A stretch of DNA of 64,000 bases from Agarilytica sp045430305 (GCA_045430305.1 JAILXW010000002.1:806001-870000), one strand, 5' to 3'. Positions 52,790-63,004 are shown, counted from the stretch's first letter. Program-made: numbers and translations. The notes: generated by a model from the letters alone, not told the origin.

Positions 52790-54707
52790 ACTGAAAGAAA
52801 ATTTTGGTTTCGATGGTTTTCGTGAGGGCCAGAAACCGGTTGTTGAAACATTACTTTCTGGCCAATCTTCGCTTGCTATATTTCCAACAGGTTCAGGAAA
52901 GTCGCTATGCTATCAGTTTACAGCCACACAGCTTCCCAATTTAACATTGGTGGTGTCGCCACTTCTGGCCTTGATGAAAGATCAATTAGAGTTTTTGCAT
53001 CGGCACGGAATTCCGTCTGCCAGCCTAGACTCAAGTTTAAACTATGATGAATATAATCGCGTCGTAAGAGATATTCGCGATAACACACTCAAAGTTTTAA
53101 TGGTTTCGGTTGAGCGTTTTAAAAATGAGCGTTTTCGCCTTCTTATTGAAAAAACACCAATCTCATTGCTTGTTGTTGATGAGGCGCACTGTATTTCTGA
53201 ATGGGGGCATAATTTTCGACCAGATTATTTGAAGTTGCCAAGATACCAAAATGATTTAAATATTCCTCAAGTGCTATTGCTAACCGCTACAGCAACCCGG
53301 AAAGTAAAGCATGATATGGCTGCTAAATTTTCTATTGCTGAAAATGCGGTGGTTCAAACAGGGTTTTATAGAAATAATTTACACCTGCATGTGTTGTCTG
53401 TAGCAGAAAACGATAAGCCTCAATATTTGACCAAGCTGATTCAGGGGCAGGGCGACACGAGTGGAATTGTCTATGTCACTTTGCAAAATACAGCCGAGCG
53501 CATTGCTGAGTATTTGAGGCGCGCAGGTGTGAATGCAAAGGCGTATCACGCCGGTATTAATAATGATGTTCGTAAACAGGTTCAAGATGAGTTTATGAAT
53601 GGTGATACCCCAATTGTTGTCGCGACGATTGCATTTGGTATGGGGGTCGACAAATCAGATATTCGTTTTGTTATTCATTATGATTTGCCAAAATCTATTG
53701 AGAACTACAGTCAAGAAATTGGTCGTGCTGGCCGAGATGGGCAGCTTTCAAATTGTTATGTGCTCGGTAACCTTGCAACGCTGAATACTCTCGAGAATTT
53801 TGTTTATGGCGATACGCCAGAGCAATGGGGCATAGCGTCGGTCGTTAACGCTATTAAAGAGCGGCCAAAAGACGAGTGGGAAACCCAGATATATTCGCTT
53901 TCTAACCAGAGTAATATTCGTCAACTTACATTGAAAACACTGCTTGTAAAATTGGAAATGGCCGGTGTTATTGCGCCCAAGTACAGTTATTTTTCTGAAT
54001 ACAATATCAAACTGTTGGTTGATCAGGCTTTTATTGTCGACCACTTTGATGGTGAGCGTAAGACTTTTGTTAGCGCCCTATTTGATGCCATTACCTTTAA
54101 AAAGATTTGGGGCTCAGTTGATTTTGATGCGCTATACAACACATATGGCGGTGAGCGAAAGCGCGCTATTACTGCGCTAGAGTATATGCGAGACAAGCAG
54201 TGGTTGGAGTTAAAGCCTTCGGGTAATACGGAAGTCTACTCGGCCAACGATGCTTTGCTTCATCAAGACAGTCTTGTACAAGGTTTACATCAACAGTTTA
54301 ACGAGCACGAAGCGAGCGAGATAAAACGTATTGCTCTGTTGCTGCAATTCTTACAAAGCAAAAGTTGTTTGAGCTATGGTTTGGCAAAATATTTTGATGA
54401 TTTGAAGGCCCCCGAAAAATGTGGCCACTGCACGGTATGTCAAGGAAGCCCGGCTGTGTTATCTGGCGAGCAAAATAACGCGCCTATTCCCAGTGAAGAC
54501 CTTCACTCGGTGGCCAAACAATTGAAGGCGCATTTGTTTACATTCAACCAAACTCATTGCTCTAGTGATTTGATTGCCCGTTATTTAGTGGGTATCAATG
54601 TGCCTATATTTACTACGACTCAAGCGAAAAAAAGTGTTGCTGGGTTTGGAATGGCAGAGACCATGCGCTATAAGGATGTTACAGAGGCGTTAAACGCTAC
54701 ATCATAG
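52761..54707 (+). CDS. RecQ-family ATP-dependent DNA helicase
   Basis: A 648-residue helicase. Walker A GSGKS is at 44-48, the DEAH box at 140-143, and the RecQ-type motif SQEIGRAGRDGQ near 320. A zinc-binding cluster with CGHCTVC near 554-560 is the RecQ C-terminal zinc module; a winged-helix part lies before it. It differs from E. coli RecQ in having a longer middle and no recognisable HRDC domain, so it may be a RecQ paralogue rather than RecQ itself. ATG 52761 has AGCGGGG just upstream. It follows the Cus operon with 130 bases between. Confidence 0.86.
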   Translation: MVSGNNLDNILKENFGFDGFREGQKPVVETLLSGQSSLAIFPTGSGKSLCYQFTATQLPNLTLVVSPLLALMKDQLEFLHRHGIPSASLDSSLNYDEYNRVVRDIRDNTLKVLMVSVERFKNERFRLLIEKTPISLLVVDEAHCISEWGHNFRPDYLKLPRYQNDLNIPQVLLLTATATRKVKHDMAAKFSIAENAVVQTGFYRNNLHLHVLSVAENDKPQYLTKLIQGQGDTSGIVYVTLQNTAERIAEYLRRAGVNAKAYHAGINNDVRKQVQDEFMNGDTPIVVATIAFGMGVDKSDIRFVIHYDLPKSIENYSQEIGRAGRDGQLSNCYVLGNLATLNTLENFVYGDTPEQWGIASVVNAIKERPKDEWETQIYSLSNQSNIRQLTLKTLLVKLEMAGVIAPKYSYFSEYNIKLLVDQAFIVDHFDGERKTFVSALFDAITFKKIWGSVDFDALYNTYGGERKRAITALEYMRDKQWLELKPSGNTEVYSANDALLHQDSLVQGLHQQFNEHEASEIKRIALLLQFLQSKSCLSYGLAKYFDDLKAPEKCGHCTVCQGSPAVLSGEQNNAPIPSEDLHSVAKQLKAHLFTFNQTHCSSDLIARYLVGINVPIFTTTQAKKSVAGFGMAETMRYKDVTEALNATS

Positions 54708-54790
54708 ACCTAGGGCATAGAAGATCTATTACAAGAAGGCCCGAGGCCGGGTGGCGGGCGAGCCGTATGCGGGTTCTTACTTAAGTTTTT

Positions 54791-54840
54791 ACCAAACAAA
54801 AAAGCCCCACCTCATACGAGGCGGGGCTTTTTTGTTTGGT
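54791..54840 (-). terminator. Terminator of tRNA-Leu, near-perfect palindrome
   Basis: An 18-bp arm (ACCAAACAAAAAAGCCCC and its complement) plus a wobble position and 4 more pairs close on a 4-base loop. On the minus strand it ends in six T residues. The palindrome begins inside the tRNA 3' ACCA, so the terminator is directly joined to the mature RNA end. In the plus direction the wobble is a mismatch, so it works best for the tRNA. Confidence 0.88.
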
Positions 54841-54923
54841 ACCAGAGGCCGGACTCGAACCGGCACACTATCACTAGCGGGGGATTTTGAATCCCCTGTG
54901 TCTACCAATTTCACCACTCTGGC
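54837..54923 (-). tRNA. tRNA-Leu (CAA)
   Basis: An 87-nt class II tRNA read on the minus strand. The acceptor stem GCCAGAG pairs with CTCTGGT (one G-U), the anticodon stem GGGGA/TCCCC encloses loop TTCAAAA with anticodon CAA, a long variable arm follows (CGCTAGTGATAGTG), the T loop is GGTTCGAGTCC, and the CCA end is encoded. It reads UUG leucine codons. It stands alone with its own strong terminator. Confidence 0.97.
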
Positions 54924-55128
54924 AATAACGAAGAGCTCATAAAGCCCCAAAACCTTGCAAAAAATTCCGATCGCGCTTTACACAACAACACACCAACCAA
55001 GAGAGAGGCGCAATCGAAGGGCGGCAATTATATCAGCGGTTTGGCGGCGGTCAACCGCCGAGCCGTGGTAAATTTTGTTCTTTTCCATTACTCTTGCGTC
55101 GAAATTTTTGGCTGTATTTATTTGCACG

Positions 55129-56190
55129 ATGCGTAGAGACGATTTTCATTACGAACTTCCCGAAGAGTTGATTGCCCTTAAACCGACTCAAGAACGCTCC
55201 GGTAGCCGCTTGTTACGTTTGGATGGGCCGTCTGGCGCTATTGAACATTGCCAGTTTTCAGACATCTTAGAGCATATTGAGCCGGGTGATTTGATGGTGT
55301 TCAACAACACTAAGGTGATTCCTGCTCGTGTATTTGGCCAAAAGGAAAGTGGCGGCAAAGTCGAGGTCTTGGTTGAGCGAGTTCTTGATAGCTACCAAGT
55401 GATGGCGCATGTACGTGCGAGTAAGTCACCAAAGGCTGGCTCTACGCTGATATTGGAAGACGGAGCAAAGGTTATTGTAGAAGGGCGCGACGGCGCATTG
55501 TTCCATCTGCGGTTTTTGGGCGAAACGTCGGCTTTGGCCGTGTTGGAAGCGATTGGCCATATGCCGTTGCCGCCATATATTAGCCGTGAAGATGACGACT
55601 TTGATCGCGAACGTTACCAAACGGTATACGCCGAGCGTGCAGGGGCTGTGGCTGCGCCCACGGCGGGCTTACACTTTGATGAAGTTCTACTAAAAAAGCT
55701 AAAGGCAAAAGGTGTACAGCAAGCATTTGTGACTCTGCATGTGGGGGCGGGTACTTTTCAGCCGGTAAGAGCGGATGAAATCACCGACCACAGTATGCAT
55801 AGTGAAGTCATGGAAGTGACGGCCGAGGTGTGTGAGCTTGTGCGCGCAACCAAAGCAGCCGGTAAGCGTGTGATAGCAGTGGGTACAACCAGTGTGCGCT
55901 GTTTAGAAACGGCGTCCCAAAGTGGTGAGATTCAAACCTACCAGGGCGATACCAATATATTTATTTATCCAAGTTATGAATTTAAGGTGGTAGATGCTTT
56001 GGTCACAAACTTCCATCTGTCAGAAAGTACCTTATTGATGTTGGTGAGTGCTTTTTCGGGCTATCAACATATTATGAAGGCTTACCGTGACGCTATTGAA
56101 AAGCGTTACCGCTTCTTTAGCTACGGTGATGCCATGTTCCTTACGCGCAATCTACAAGCGCATTTGGAGATTCCAAATAAAGGCGGCTGA
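55129..56190 (+). CDS. queA: S-adenosylmethionine:tRNA ribosyltransferase-isomerase
   Basis: A 353-residue enzyme that transfers and isomerises the ribosyl group of AdoMet to form epoxyqueuosine on tRNA. The N-terminus MRRDDFHYELPEELIA, the central GRDGALFHLRF region and the C-terminal TNFHLSESTLLMLVSAF are standard for QueA. ATG 55129 is the family start; in-frame codons upstream (55075) add unrelated sequence. tgt follows 59 bases later, so the two queuosine steps lie together. Confidence 0.96.
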   Translation: MRRDDFHYELPEELIALKPTQERSGSRLLRLDGPSGAIEHCQFSDILEHIEPGDLMVFNNTKVIPARVFGQKESGGKVEVLVERVLDSYQVMAHVRASKSPKAGSTLILEDGAKVIVEGRDGALFHLRFLGETSALAVLEAIGHMPLPPYISREDDDFDRERYQTVYAERAGAVAAPTAGLHFDEVLLKKLKAKGVQQAFVTLHVGAGTFQPVRADEITDHSMHSEVMEVTAEVCELVRATKAAGKRVIAVGTTSVRCLETASQSGEIQTYQGDTNIFIYPSYEFKVVDALVTNFHLSESTLLMLVSAFSGYQHIMKAYRDAIEKRYRFFSYGDAMFLTRNLQAHLEIPNKGG

Positions 56191-56249
56191 CACTTGTTGC
56201 TCGACCTGGGGCGACTGATTCCACCTTTTTTACATCACATAAAATTATT

Positions 56250-57368
56250 ATGAAATTCGAACTATTTAATACACAAGGCCAAGCGCGCCGGGGCCAACTT
56301 AGTTTTGAGCGAGGCACCATCCAAACGCCTGCATTCATGCCTGTTGGTACCTATGGCACCGTGAAAGGGATGTTGCCGCGTGATATTGAAGCCATTGGGG
56401 CGGAAATTATTCTAGGTAATACCTTTCACTTGATGTTACGGCCCGGCACTCAGGTGATTAAAGAGCACGGCACCTTGCACGACTTCGCTCAATGGTCGAA
56501 ACCGATTTTGACCGATTCCGGAGGTTTTCAAGTTTTTAGCTTGGGTGATCTTCGAAAAATTAGTGAAGAAGGGGTGAAATTTCGTTCCCCTATCGACGGC
56601 GACGAGATTTTTCTGACCCCTGAGCGAGCGATGGACGTTCAGCGGGATCTTGGCTCCGATATTGTCATGATCTTTGATGAATGTACCCCATATCCGGCAA
56701 CAGAAACGGAAGCGCGAGAGTCTATGGAGCTGAGCCTTCGTTGGGCGAAGCGTTCTAAAGATGCCCATCAGGGTAATCCAAATGCGCTTTTTGGCATTGT
56801 TCAGGGAGGTATGTACGAGCAGTTGCGCAGTGAATCGTTACAGGGGCTTACCGATATCGGTTTCGATGGTTACGCCATTGGCGGTTTATCTGTAGGTGAA
56901 CCGAAAGAAGATATGATTCGTGTGCTCGACCACCTCGGCCCCGTGATGCCTCAAGAAAAACCGCGCTACTTGATGGGGGTAGGCAAACCTCAAGACATCG
57001 TGGAAGCCGTATGTCGTGGAGTAGATATGTTTGATTGCGTTATGCCCACACGAAATGGCCGTAACGGTCACTTGTTTACCTCCTCTGGGGTGATAAAAAT
57101 TCGTAACGCGAAACACCGTCATGATACTTCGCCGCTCGATAGTGAATGTGATTGTTATACCTGCAAAAACTTCAGCCGTGCTTACCTTCATCACCTCGAT
57201 AAATGTGGTGAAATTTTAGGGGCGCAACTGAACACACTACACAATTTGCGCTTTTATCAGCGCCTGATGTCTGATCTACGATCGGCGATTGAGCAGGAAA
57301 AACTGGAAGAGTTCGTTGGGGCGTTCTACGAAAAACAAGGGCTTACTCGAGAGAAAACCGGGCCGTAA
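56250..57368 (+). CDS. tgt: Queuine tRNA-guanine transglycosylase
   Basis: A 372-residue enzyme that swaps guanine-34 for preQ1 in tRNAs with GUN anticodons. The catalytic base Asp89 is in TDSGGFQVFSL, and the nucleophile Asp is in DMFDCVMPTRNGRNGH near residue 264. The zinc site is CDCYTCKNFSRAYLHHL near 302-318. Length is normal. It follows queA; together they act before the later queuosine step. yajC, which usually follows tgt, is absent. Confidence 0.97.
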   Translation: MKFELFNTQGQARRGQLSFERGTIQTPAFMPVGTYGTVKGMLPRDIEAIGAEIILGNTFHLMLRPGTQVIKEHGTLHDFAQWSKPILTDSGGFQVFSLGDLRKISEEGVKFRSPIDGDEIFLTPERAMDVQRDLGSDIVMIFDECTPYPATETEARESMELSLRWAKRSKDAHQGNPNALFGIVQGGMYEQLRSESLQGLTDIGFDGYAIGGLSVGEPKEDMIRVLDHLGPVMPQEKPRYLMGVGKPQDIVEAVCRGVDMFDCVMPTRNGRNGHLFTSSGVIKIRNAKHRHDTSPLDSECDCYTCKNFSRAYLHHLDKCGEILGAQLNTLHNLRFYQRLMSDLRSAIEQEKLEEFVGAFYEKQGLTREKTGP

Positions 57369-57477
57369 AGGCATTGGCTGCGGGCTAAATTTCGACGTTT
57401 TTGCTCTCAGTAGGGCAATTCCCTTGTGCTGCACACTTGAATCTCACCTTCGTCACCCAAATTGAGTCTAATGCGGG

Positions 57478-57483
57478 TATAAT
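57478..57483 (+). promoter_or_regulatory. Possible -10 element upstream of secD
   Basis: TATAAT at 57478-57483 lies about 140 bases ahead of the secD start in the gap left by the missing yajC. No -35 hexamer with standard spacing is evident (TTGAGT is only 10 bases upstream), so this is a weak call. Confidence 0.3.
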
Positions 57484-57625
57484 CGCTCGCCTTCAGTGGC
57501 TGCTGAAAAACCAATTTGACGTTACCCAAACGTTTTTCACCCGCCTTTTAGGGAATTACCCTTAAATTTTTATAAAAATAGCAAGATAGGCTAAAGGTCG
57601 TCGCCAGCCTTACTTTGGACCAGTC

Positions 57626-59509
57626 ATGAATCGTTACCCCTTGTGGAAATACCTATTAATACTTTGCGCCGTTGTCATCGGCTTTATCTACGCATTGCCG
57701 AATATCTACCCGCCTGACCCTGCCATACAGATCTCCAGTCGTACGCCTGGTGAAAGCGTTGAGCAGCGCGCGATCGACTTGGCAACTAAAGCCTTAGATA
57801 AAGCTGAGATAGATTATTTTGGCGTTGAGCTAGGCGATAAAAATGGACTCGTTCGTTTTTACAGTTTGGACGACCAACTAAAAGCGCAATCGCTTTTAGA
57901 TAAAGCGCTAGCGCGTGCTGCAAGCAACAAGTGGGTGGTTGCTGTTAATTTGGCACCGACGACCCCTGAATGGTTGGTGGGAATGGGCGCTGGGCCAATG
58001 AAATACGGCCTAGATCTGGCAGGTGGTGTGCACTTTTTGTTGGAGGTCGATACTCCCCAGGTCTTAGCAAAAGAAATGGAAAGCATCGAAAACCAGTTGA
58101 AAAAGTTTCAGCGCAAAGAAAGCTTACGTGGCGCAACGATCAAGGCGACTAAAACTAAAGTGGTCGTGCAAGCCGATAGCGAAGAAATGCGAGATGCATT
58201 TTCGTCTTTTATACGTAGCGATATTCGTAGCCTCGACTACACGCGAGCAAAAGACTCTGTCACAGGCAAGTACACCGTAGAAGCGGTATTCAACGAATTG
58301 TACATTCGTGAAAAAGAAAGTATGGCTGTAGAGCAAAATCTCAGTGCTTTGCGTAAACGTGTGAATTTATTGGGTGTGTCAGAGCCATTAGTTCAGCGAC
58401 AAGGCCGCAATCGCATTGTGGTTCAACTGCCGGGTTTACAAGACACAGCAGAAGCGAAAAAGATTATTGGTAAAACGGCCAGTTTGGAATTCCGTTTAGA
58501 GGCGGAGCCAAATGCCTTAAGCACCAAAAAAGAATTATTCCCATTCAAAGAAGAAAACAGACAGCGTGGCACTGGCGGCGCATATTTAGAAAAGAAAATT
58601 GTGATTCGTGGCGATCATGTTAGTAATGCGAATTCTAGTATTGACCCAGAAACCAATGGCCCGCAGGTAAATATCACACTCAATAGCGATGGCGGTACCT
58701 TGATAAACCGTGTTTCGCGTAAGAATGTTGGCCGTGCTCTGGGCGTGTTGTTTATTGAGTACAGCCCAGTCAATCGCACTGTGCTTGATGAAGACGGCAA
58801 CGAAGTGATTAAAACGGAATTTGTTGCCGACAAAAAAATCATCAGTTTGGCAACGATTCAATCGGCGCTCAACATGCAGTTTCGTATTACCGGGCTAGAC
58901 AACCCTGCAGAAGCATCTGAGCTTGCGTTACTGCTAAAGGCGGGTGCTTTAGCTGCCCCAATGGGTTTTATCGAAGAGCGCACTATTGGCCCATCTTTGG
59001 GTAAACAAAACGTCGAGACGGGCGTTAAATCTGTACAAATTGGTTTAGCGCTAGTGCTAATTTTTATGGTGGTCTACTACCGTGTATTCGGTATTGCTGC
59101 CGACATCGCTTTGGCAGTAAATCTCATATTGTTGATTGCAGTGATGTCGATTTTTGGTGCAACGCTAACCTTGCCGGGTATCGCCGGTATCGTACTAACG
59201 GTTGGTATGGCGGTAGATGCCAATGTGCTGATCTTCTCGCGCGTTCGAGAAGAATTAAAAGCCGGTATGCCACCACAAACAGCGATTAAATCGGGTTTTG
59301 ATCGTGCCTTTACGACGATTCTAGATGCGAATATCACCACCTTTATTGTTGCAATTATTTTATATGCCATTGGTTCTGGCCCGATAAAAGGTTTTGCCGT
59401 GACGTTAGCAATCGGTATTGTAACGTCTATGTTTACAGCCATATTGGGAACACGTGCGATTGTAAATTTGATTTATGGCAATCGCCAAGTTAAGAAGTTA
59501 TTAATTTAG
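57626..59509 (+). CDS. secD: Protein translocase subunit SecD
   Basis: A 627-residue inner-membrane protein with six membrane helices and a large periplasmic part after the first helix. The start MNRYPLWKYLLILCAVVIGF is the first helix; YGLDLAGGVHFLLEVD opens the P1 domain; and the late helices start near residue 470 with the conserved proton-path region. With SecF it uses the proton gradient to pull preproteins out on the periplasmic side. secF follows after 100 bases. Confidence 0.96.
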   Translation: MNRYPLWKYLLILCAVVIGFIYALPNIYPPDPAIQISSRTPGESVEQRAIDLATKALDKAEIDYFGVELGDKNGLVRFYSLDDQLKAQSLLDKALARAASNKWVVAVNLAPTTPEWLVGMGAGPMKYGLDLAGGVHFLLEVDTPQVLAKEMESIENQLKKFQRKESLRGATIKATKTKVVVQADSEEMRDAFSSFIRSDIRSLDYTRAKDSVTGKYTVEAVFNELYIREKESMAVEQNLSALRKRVNLLGVSEPLVQRQGRNRIVVQLPGLQDTAEAKKIIGKTASLEFRLEAEPNALSTKKELFPFKEENRQRGTGGAYLEKKIVIRGDHVSNANSSIDPETNGPQVNITLNSDGGTLINRVSRKNVGRALGVLFIEYSPVNRTVLDEDGNEVIKTEFVADKKIISLATIQSALNMQFRITGLDNPAEASELALLLKAGALAAPMGFIEERTIGPSLGKQNVETGVKSVQIGLALVLIFMVVYYRVFGIAADIALAVNLILLIAVMSIFGATLTLPGIAGIVLTVGMAVDANVLIFSRVREELKAGMPPQTAIKSGFDRAFTTILDANITTFIVAIILYAIGSGPIKGFAVTLAIGIVTSMFTAILGTRAIVNLIYGNRQVKKLLI

Positions 59510-59608
59510 TTGCTCGAAACGATTAGCTTTTGAATATAGAGCCTTCGAACAACAACGAATTAACAGAGAGCCTGCAAACACAGAGGCTTTAAAAGAAAAG
59601 AGAATGTT

Positions 59609-60529
59609 ATGAGCGAGCAAAAAATCATTAATTTTATGGGGCAGCGTAAAATTGCTGCGGCCATTTCGGCACTGCTGATCGTTATCTCGATCGCCTCGTT
59701 GGCCGTCAATAAATTAAACTTTGGGCTGGATTTTACTGGCGGAACCTCGGTGGAGTTACGTTATAAAGAGACAGCCGACCTTGAACAGATTCGAAGTGTT
59801 ATTAAAGAGGGGGGCTACCCTTCTGCAGTGGTGGCAAACTTTGGTACAGACCGCGATGTAGCGATTCGTATTCAAGCGAATGATCCAAAACTTGGTGACG
59901 CCTTAGTGAAATTGTTGCGTGACGCATCGGCAACCGAAGTGGAATTAAAGCGTGTATCTTTTGTTGGCTCGCAAGTGGGCTCTGAACTGCGTGACGACGG
60001 TGGTTTGGGCATGTTATTCGCGTTAGCAGTGGTCATGATCTACGTTGCGGTACGCTTCCAGTTCAAGTTTTCTTTGGGCGCCGTGGCTGCGTTAGCTCAC
60101 GATGTCATCATTGTATTGGGCATATTTTCGTTGATGCAGTTCGATTTTGATTTGACTGTATTGGCGGCAATACTAGCCGTCATTGGTTATTCGCTTAACG
60201 ACACTATCGTAGTGTCAGATCGCATCCGCGAAAACTTTCGCAAAGTGAGAAATAGTCACCCGCTTGAAATTATTAATATTTCACTGACAGAAACTTTGGG
60301 TCGCACCTTAATTACATCGTTAACGACCTTGTTAGTATTGCTGGCCCTGTTTTTTGTGGGCGGAGAGATTATTCACAATTTTGCCGTTGCTCTCATTATT
60401 GGCGTCGTTGTGGGTACTTATTCTTCCATCTATGTGGCGGCGAATATTTTGCTGGCATTGAAGTTAAGTAGCGAAGATTTGATGGAAGTGGAAAAAGAAG
60501 GCGAAGATCACGAAGAGATTGAAATCTAG
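59609..60529 (+). CDS. secF: Protein translocase subunit SecF
   Basis: A 306-residue partner of SecD with six membrane helices. The motif LNFGLDFTGGTSVELRY after the first helix and the region GYSLNDTIVVSDRIREN in the fourth are typical of SecF. The C-terminal tail is acidic and Glu-rich. The gap to secD (100 bases) is longer than usual, but order and strand fit a single operon. Confidence 0.96.
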   Translation: MSEQKIINFMGQRKIAAAISALLIVISIASLAVNKLNFGLDFTGGTSVELRYKETADLEQIRSVIKEGGYPSAVVANFGTDRDVAIRIQANDPKLGDALVKLLRDASATEVELKRVSFVGSQVGSELRDDGGLGMLFALAVVMIYVAVRFQFKFSLGAVAALAHDVIIVLGIFSLMQFDFDLTVLAAILAVIGYSLNDTIVVSDRIRENFRKVRNSHPLEIINISLTETLGRTLITSLTTLLVLLALFFVGGEIIHNFAVALIIGVVVGTYSSIYVAANILLALKLSSEDLMEVEKEGEDHEEIEI

Positions 60530-60910
60530 ATCGGTTCAGTCTACATCAACGACATGCGATGTCGCTACACTATGCCCGAGATGGAGCGTCAGGTTTAGTT
60601 ACGGATGCTACGGAGGGCGGACTGTTTTCGTTTGGGTGCTCGTTCAAGTGGCTGCGTTCAGGCAAGGAGTGATCTCCAAGCAAGGAAAATAGCGACAGCA
60701 TACGGCCTATTTCTAAGCGAGCAGCAGCCGTGGTATGCGTGTCTTGATGCCTTGCGTTCATACAAAACTGGCCCTTGTTTGTAGCGGTTTCGTATACTCA
60801 GTATAGTCACTAGGGATCGACCTGATCGATTTTCCCTCATTTTCTGCAGGTATATTGCTAACAAATATAATAAGATCCTTTTTAGTCTTATTGCTTCGGA
60901 AAAGCTCGCC
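60530..60910. other. Intergenic region secF / histidine kinase
   Basis: About 380 bases with no gene I can support. A small hairpin, CGACAT-GCG-ATGTCG near 60549-60563, lies just after secF without a T-run. TATAAT at 60866-60871 lies 40 bases before the kinase start but lacks a convincing -35. The suhB-like genes found after secF in some relatives are not here. Confidence 0.45.
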
Positions 60911-63004
60911 ATGCTGGATAAGTTGTTCGGAAACAAAAGCCCATCACCCGTCGCCTCAAAACCAAAAGAGTTTGAAGGCCGTAAAGAACTTCTCTCTGCT
61001 CTTAATCGCTACGACCGTATTTTTCGCGGTAGCCGCGGATATGGCTTCATGGATTGGGATATAGAAACGGGCCGGCTGCATTGGCACGGTGGCTTTCTTG
61101 CATATCTGGGGTACGACGAGGAAGAAGCTCTCTCGGTCGATAATGTTGAGCGCTTCAACAAATTTGTTCACCCGGATGATGTCGCATCACTGCGTGAACA
61201 GCAGATAGCACTTCTTAAAGACCCTGATCACCCTGGCGTTATCAATACCCGCGCCCTCAAACGAGACGGTGGTAGCGTAGATGTAGAAATGCGCTTGGAA
61301 GCCGATCGCCGAGAAGATGGCTGGGTTAACCACTTATCTGGTTTGGTGTTTGATGTTTCCGCCCTCAAAGATACCGAAGCAGCCCTGTTGATCAGTGAGG
61401 CCAGGCTTAAGCGTATTATTGCTGCGGCTAACGATGGCATATGGGAGTGGTCTGCAGAGCTTGGCGGCAAGCGCATGAAACTGACCGATGATGGCCAGTT
61501 GGATTGGTCGAACCAAGAAGACAGCTTTACATTTGGTGCGCGCTGCTGGGAGATGATTGGTTATTCAGAACATTCGGCCGAAGCCAAAGCCGGCTTACGC
61601 ACATGGCGCCGACTGATGCACCCAGACGATGGCGAGCGATTTGATAAAACGATTCTTGCCCATGTCTTTAAACAAAAACCACTTGATGTGGAATATCGCA
61701 TTAAAGCAAAAAGTGGTGAATGGCGATGGCTTCGCGGCCGTGGTCAAATGAGCTATGACGCAGAGGGGCGGCCGAATATACTTTCTGGGACGAATATGGA
61801 TATTACCGAGTTAAAGCATGCAGAAGAGCGTGTGTTGCGAGCCAAGGAAGAGGCCGAAAAAGCCAGTCAGGCCAAATCAGAATTCCTGTCTAGTATGAGC
61901 CACGAACTGCGTACGCCCTTGAATGCTATTTTAGGCTTTGCCCAGCTGTTTGAATTGGACAAAAACCTTTCTTTAGAGCAACGCGACAACATCCAAGAAA
62001 TAAAATCTGCCGGTAACCACTTGCTTGAATTAGTGGGGGACGTACTCAACCTGGCGAAAATCGAATCAGGGCACTTACAGCTAAATTTGGAGCGTGTGAT
62101 CTGTGCGCGGGTTATTACAGAATGTGCTGTTTTACTAAAACCACAATATGAAACTCGTGATTTATTACTCGCAGTCGAATTTAATGGTTTAGAAACCCAT
62201 TCCGTACTGGCTGACCCTGTACGCTTAAAGCAAGTCATACTGAATTTAATGGCGAATGCAGGCAAATACAATAAGTCTGCTGGCCAAGTGTATATCGAGT
62301 GCAAGCGTGTCGAAAATGATTGTATCCGTATCTCTGTAAAAGATACTGGCCTAGGGATTGCCCCCGAGCTGCAAAACCAATTGTTTCAACCTTTTAATCG
62401 GCTAGGGGCTGAACGTAGCGGCGTTGAGGGTACTGGCGTTGGCTTGGTGATTACTAAGCAGTTAGTTGAGCAAATGGGCGGGCGTATAGGTTTTAGCAGT
62501 GAGTTGGGTGAAGGTAGTGAGTTTTGGGTCGAATTTGCTTCTGTGAGTAAAGCAGAAAAAAATGAAGAAGAAATCTCGTATAGCGAAAAAATAGCGGCGA
62601 CAGAAGAGATTCCTGAGTTGGCCTTGCAGGGTCGTAAAAAAATACTCTATGTAGAAGACAATGTTTCCAATCAAAAACTAATGGATCGCCTTATGGGGCG
62701 TTACCCCGAAATTGATTTACATATGGTGGGGTTGGGGGTGCAGGGGCTTTACCTTGCTCGGTCTTTGCGGCCCGATTTGATTATTCTTGATGTGAACTTA
62801 CCGGGTATCAACGGCTTTGAACTGCTACAGATTCTCAAGCAAGATACCAATACGAAAGATATACCGATTATTGCACTGTCGGCCAACGTGCTTGCCTACG
62901 ATATTGAGAAGGGAAAAGATTCAGGTTTTGATCGCTATTTAACAAAACCCCTCGACTTAGCACAATTGATTAATGTGTTTAATGAGTTGATGGGGGCGGG
63001 GTAG
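60911..63004 (+). CDS. PAS-containing hybrid sensor histidine kinase
   Basis: A 697-residue soluble signalling kinase with no membrane helix. Two PAS/PAC sensor domains occupy about 45-150 and 160-305 (PAS_3-like ends at YRIKAKSGEWRWLRGRG and ILSGTNMDITELKHAEE). The HisKA dimer domain has phospho-acceptor His331 in SMSHELRTPLNAIL, then an HATPase domain (about 430-545) with DTGLGIAPELQNQLF and GTGVGL, and a receiver domain with Asp627 in LDVNLPGINGF. The tail receiver has the conserved Lys in LTKPLDL. It probably senses a cytoplasmic redox or metabolic cue; no partner regulator is next to it. Confidence 0.9.
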   Translation: MLDKLFGNKSPSPVASKPKEFEGRKELLSALNRYDRIFRGSRGYGFMDWDIETGRLHWHGGFLAYLGYDEEEALSVDNVERFNKFVHPDDVASLREQQIALLKDPDHPGVINTRALKRDGGSVDVEMRLEADRREDGWVNHLSGLVFDVSALKDTEAALLISEARLKRIIAAANDGIWEWSAELGGKRMKLTDDGQLDWSNQEDSFTFGARCWEMIGYSEHSAEAKAGLRTWRRLMHPDDGERFDKTILAHVFKQKPLDVEYRIKAKSGEWRWLRGRGQMSYDAEGRPNILSGTNMDITELKHAEERVLRAKEEAEKASQAKSEFLSSMSHELRTPLNAILGFAQLFELDKNLSLEQRDNIQEIKSAGNHLLELVGDVLNLAKIESGHLQLNLERVICARVITECAVLLKPQYETRDLLLAVEFNGLETHSVLADPVRLKQVILNLMANAGKYNKSAGQVYIECKRVENDCIRISVKDTGLGIAPELQNQLFQPFNRLGAERSGVEGTGVGLVITKQLVEQMGGRIGFSSELGEGSEFWVEFASVSKAEKNEEEISYSEKIAATEEIPELALQGRKKILYVEDNVSNQKLMDRLMGRYPEIDLHMVGLGVQGLYLARSLRPDLIILDVNLPGINGFELLQILKQDTNTKDIPIIALSANVLAYDIEKGKDSGFDRYLTKPLDLAQLINVFNELMGAG

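Noticed and set aside
54751..54942. 63-codon frame across the tRNA-Leu gene
   Set aside because: It reads antisense through the tRNA and its terminator; translation would be meaningless.
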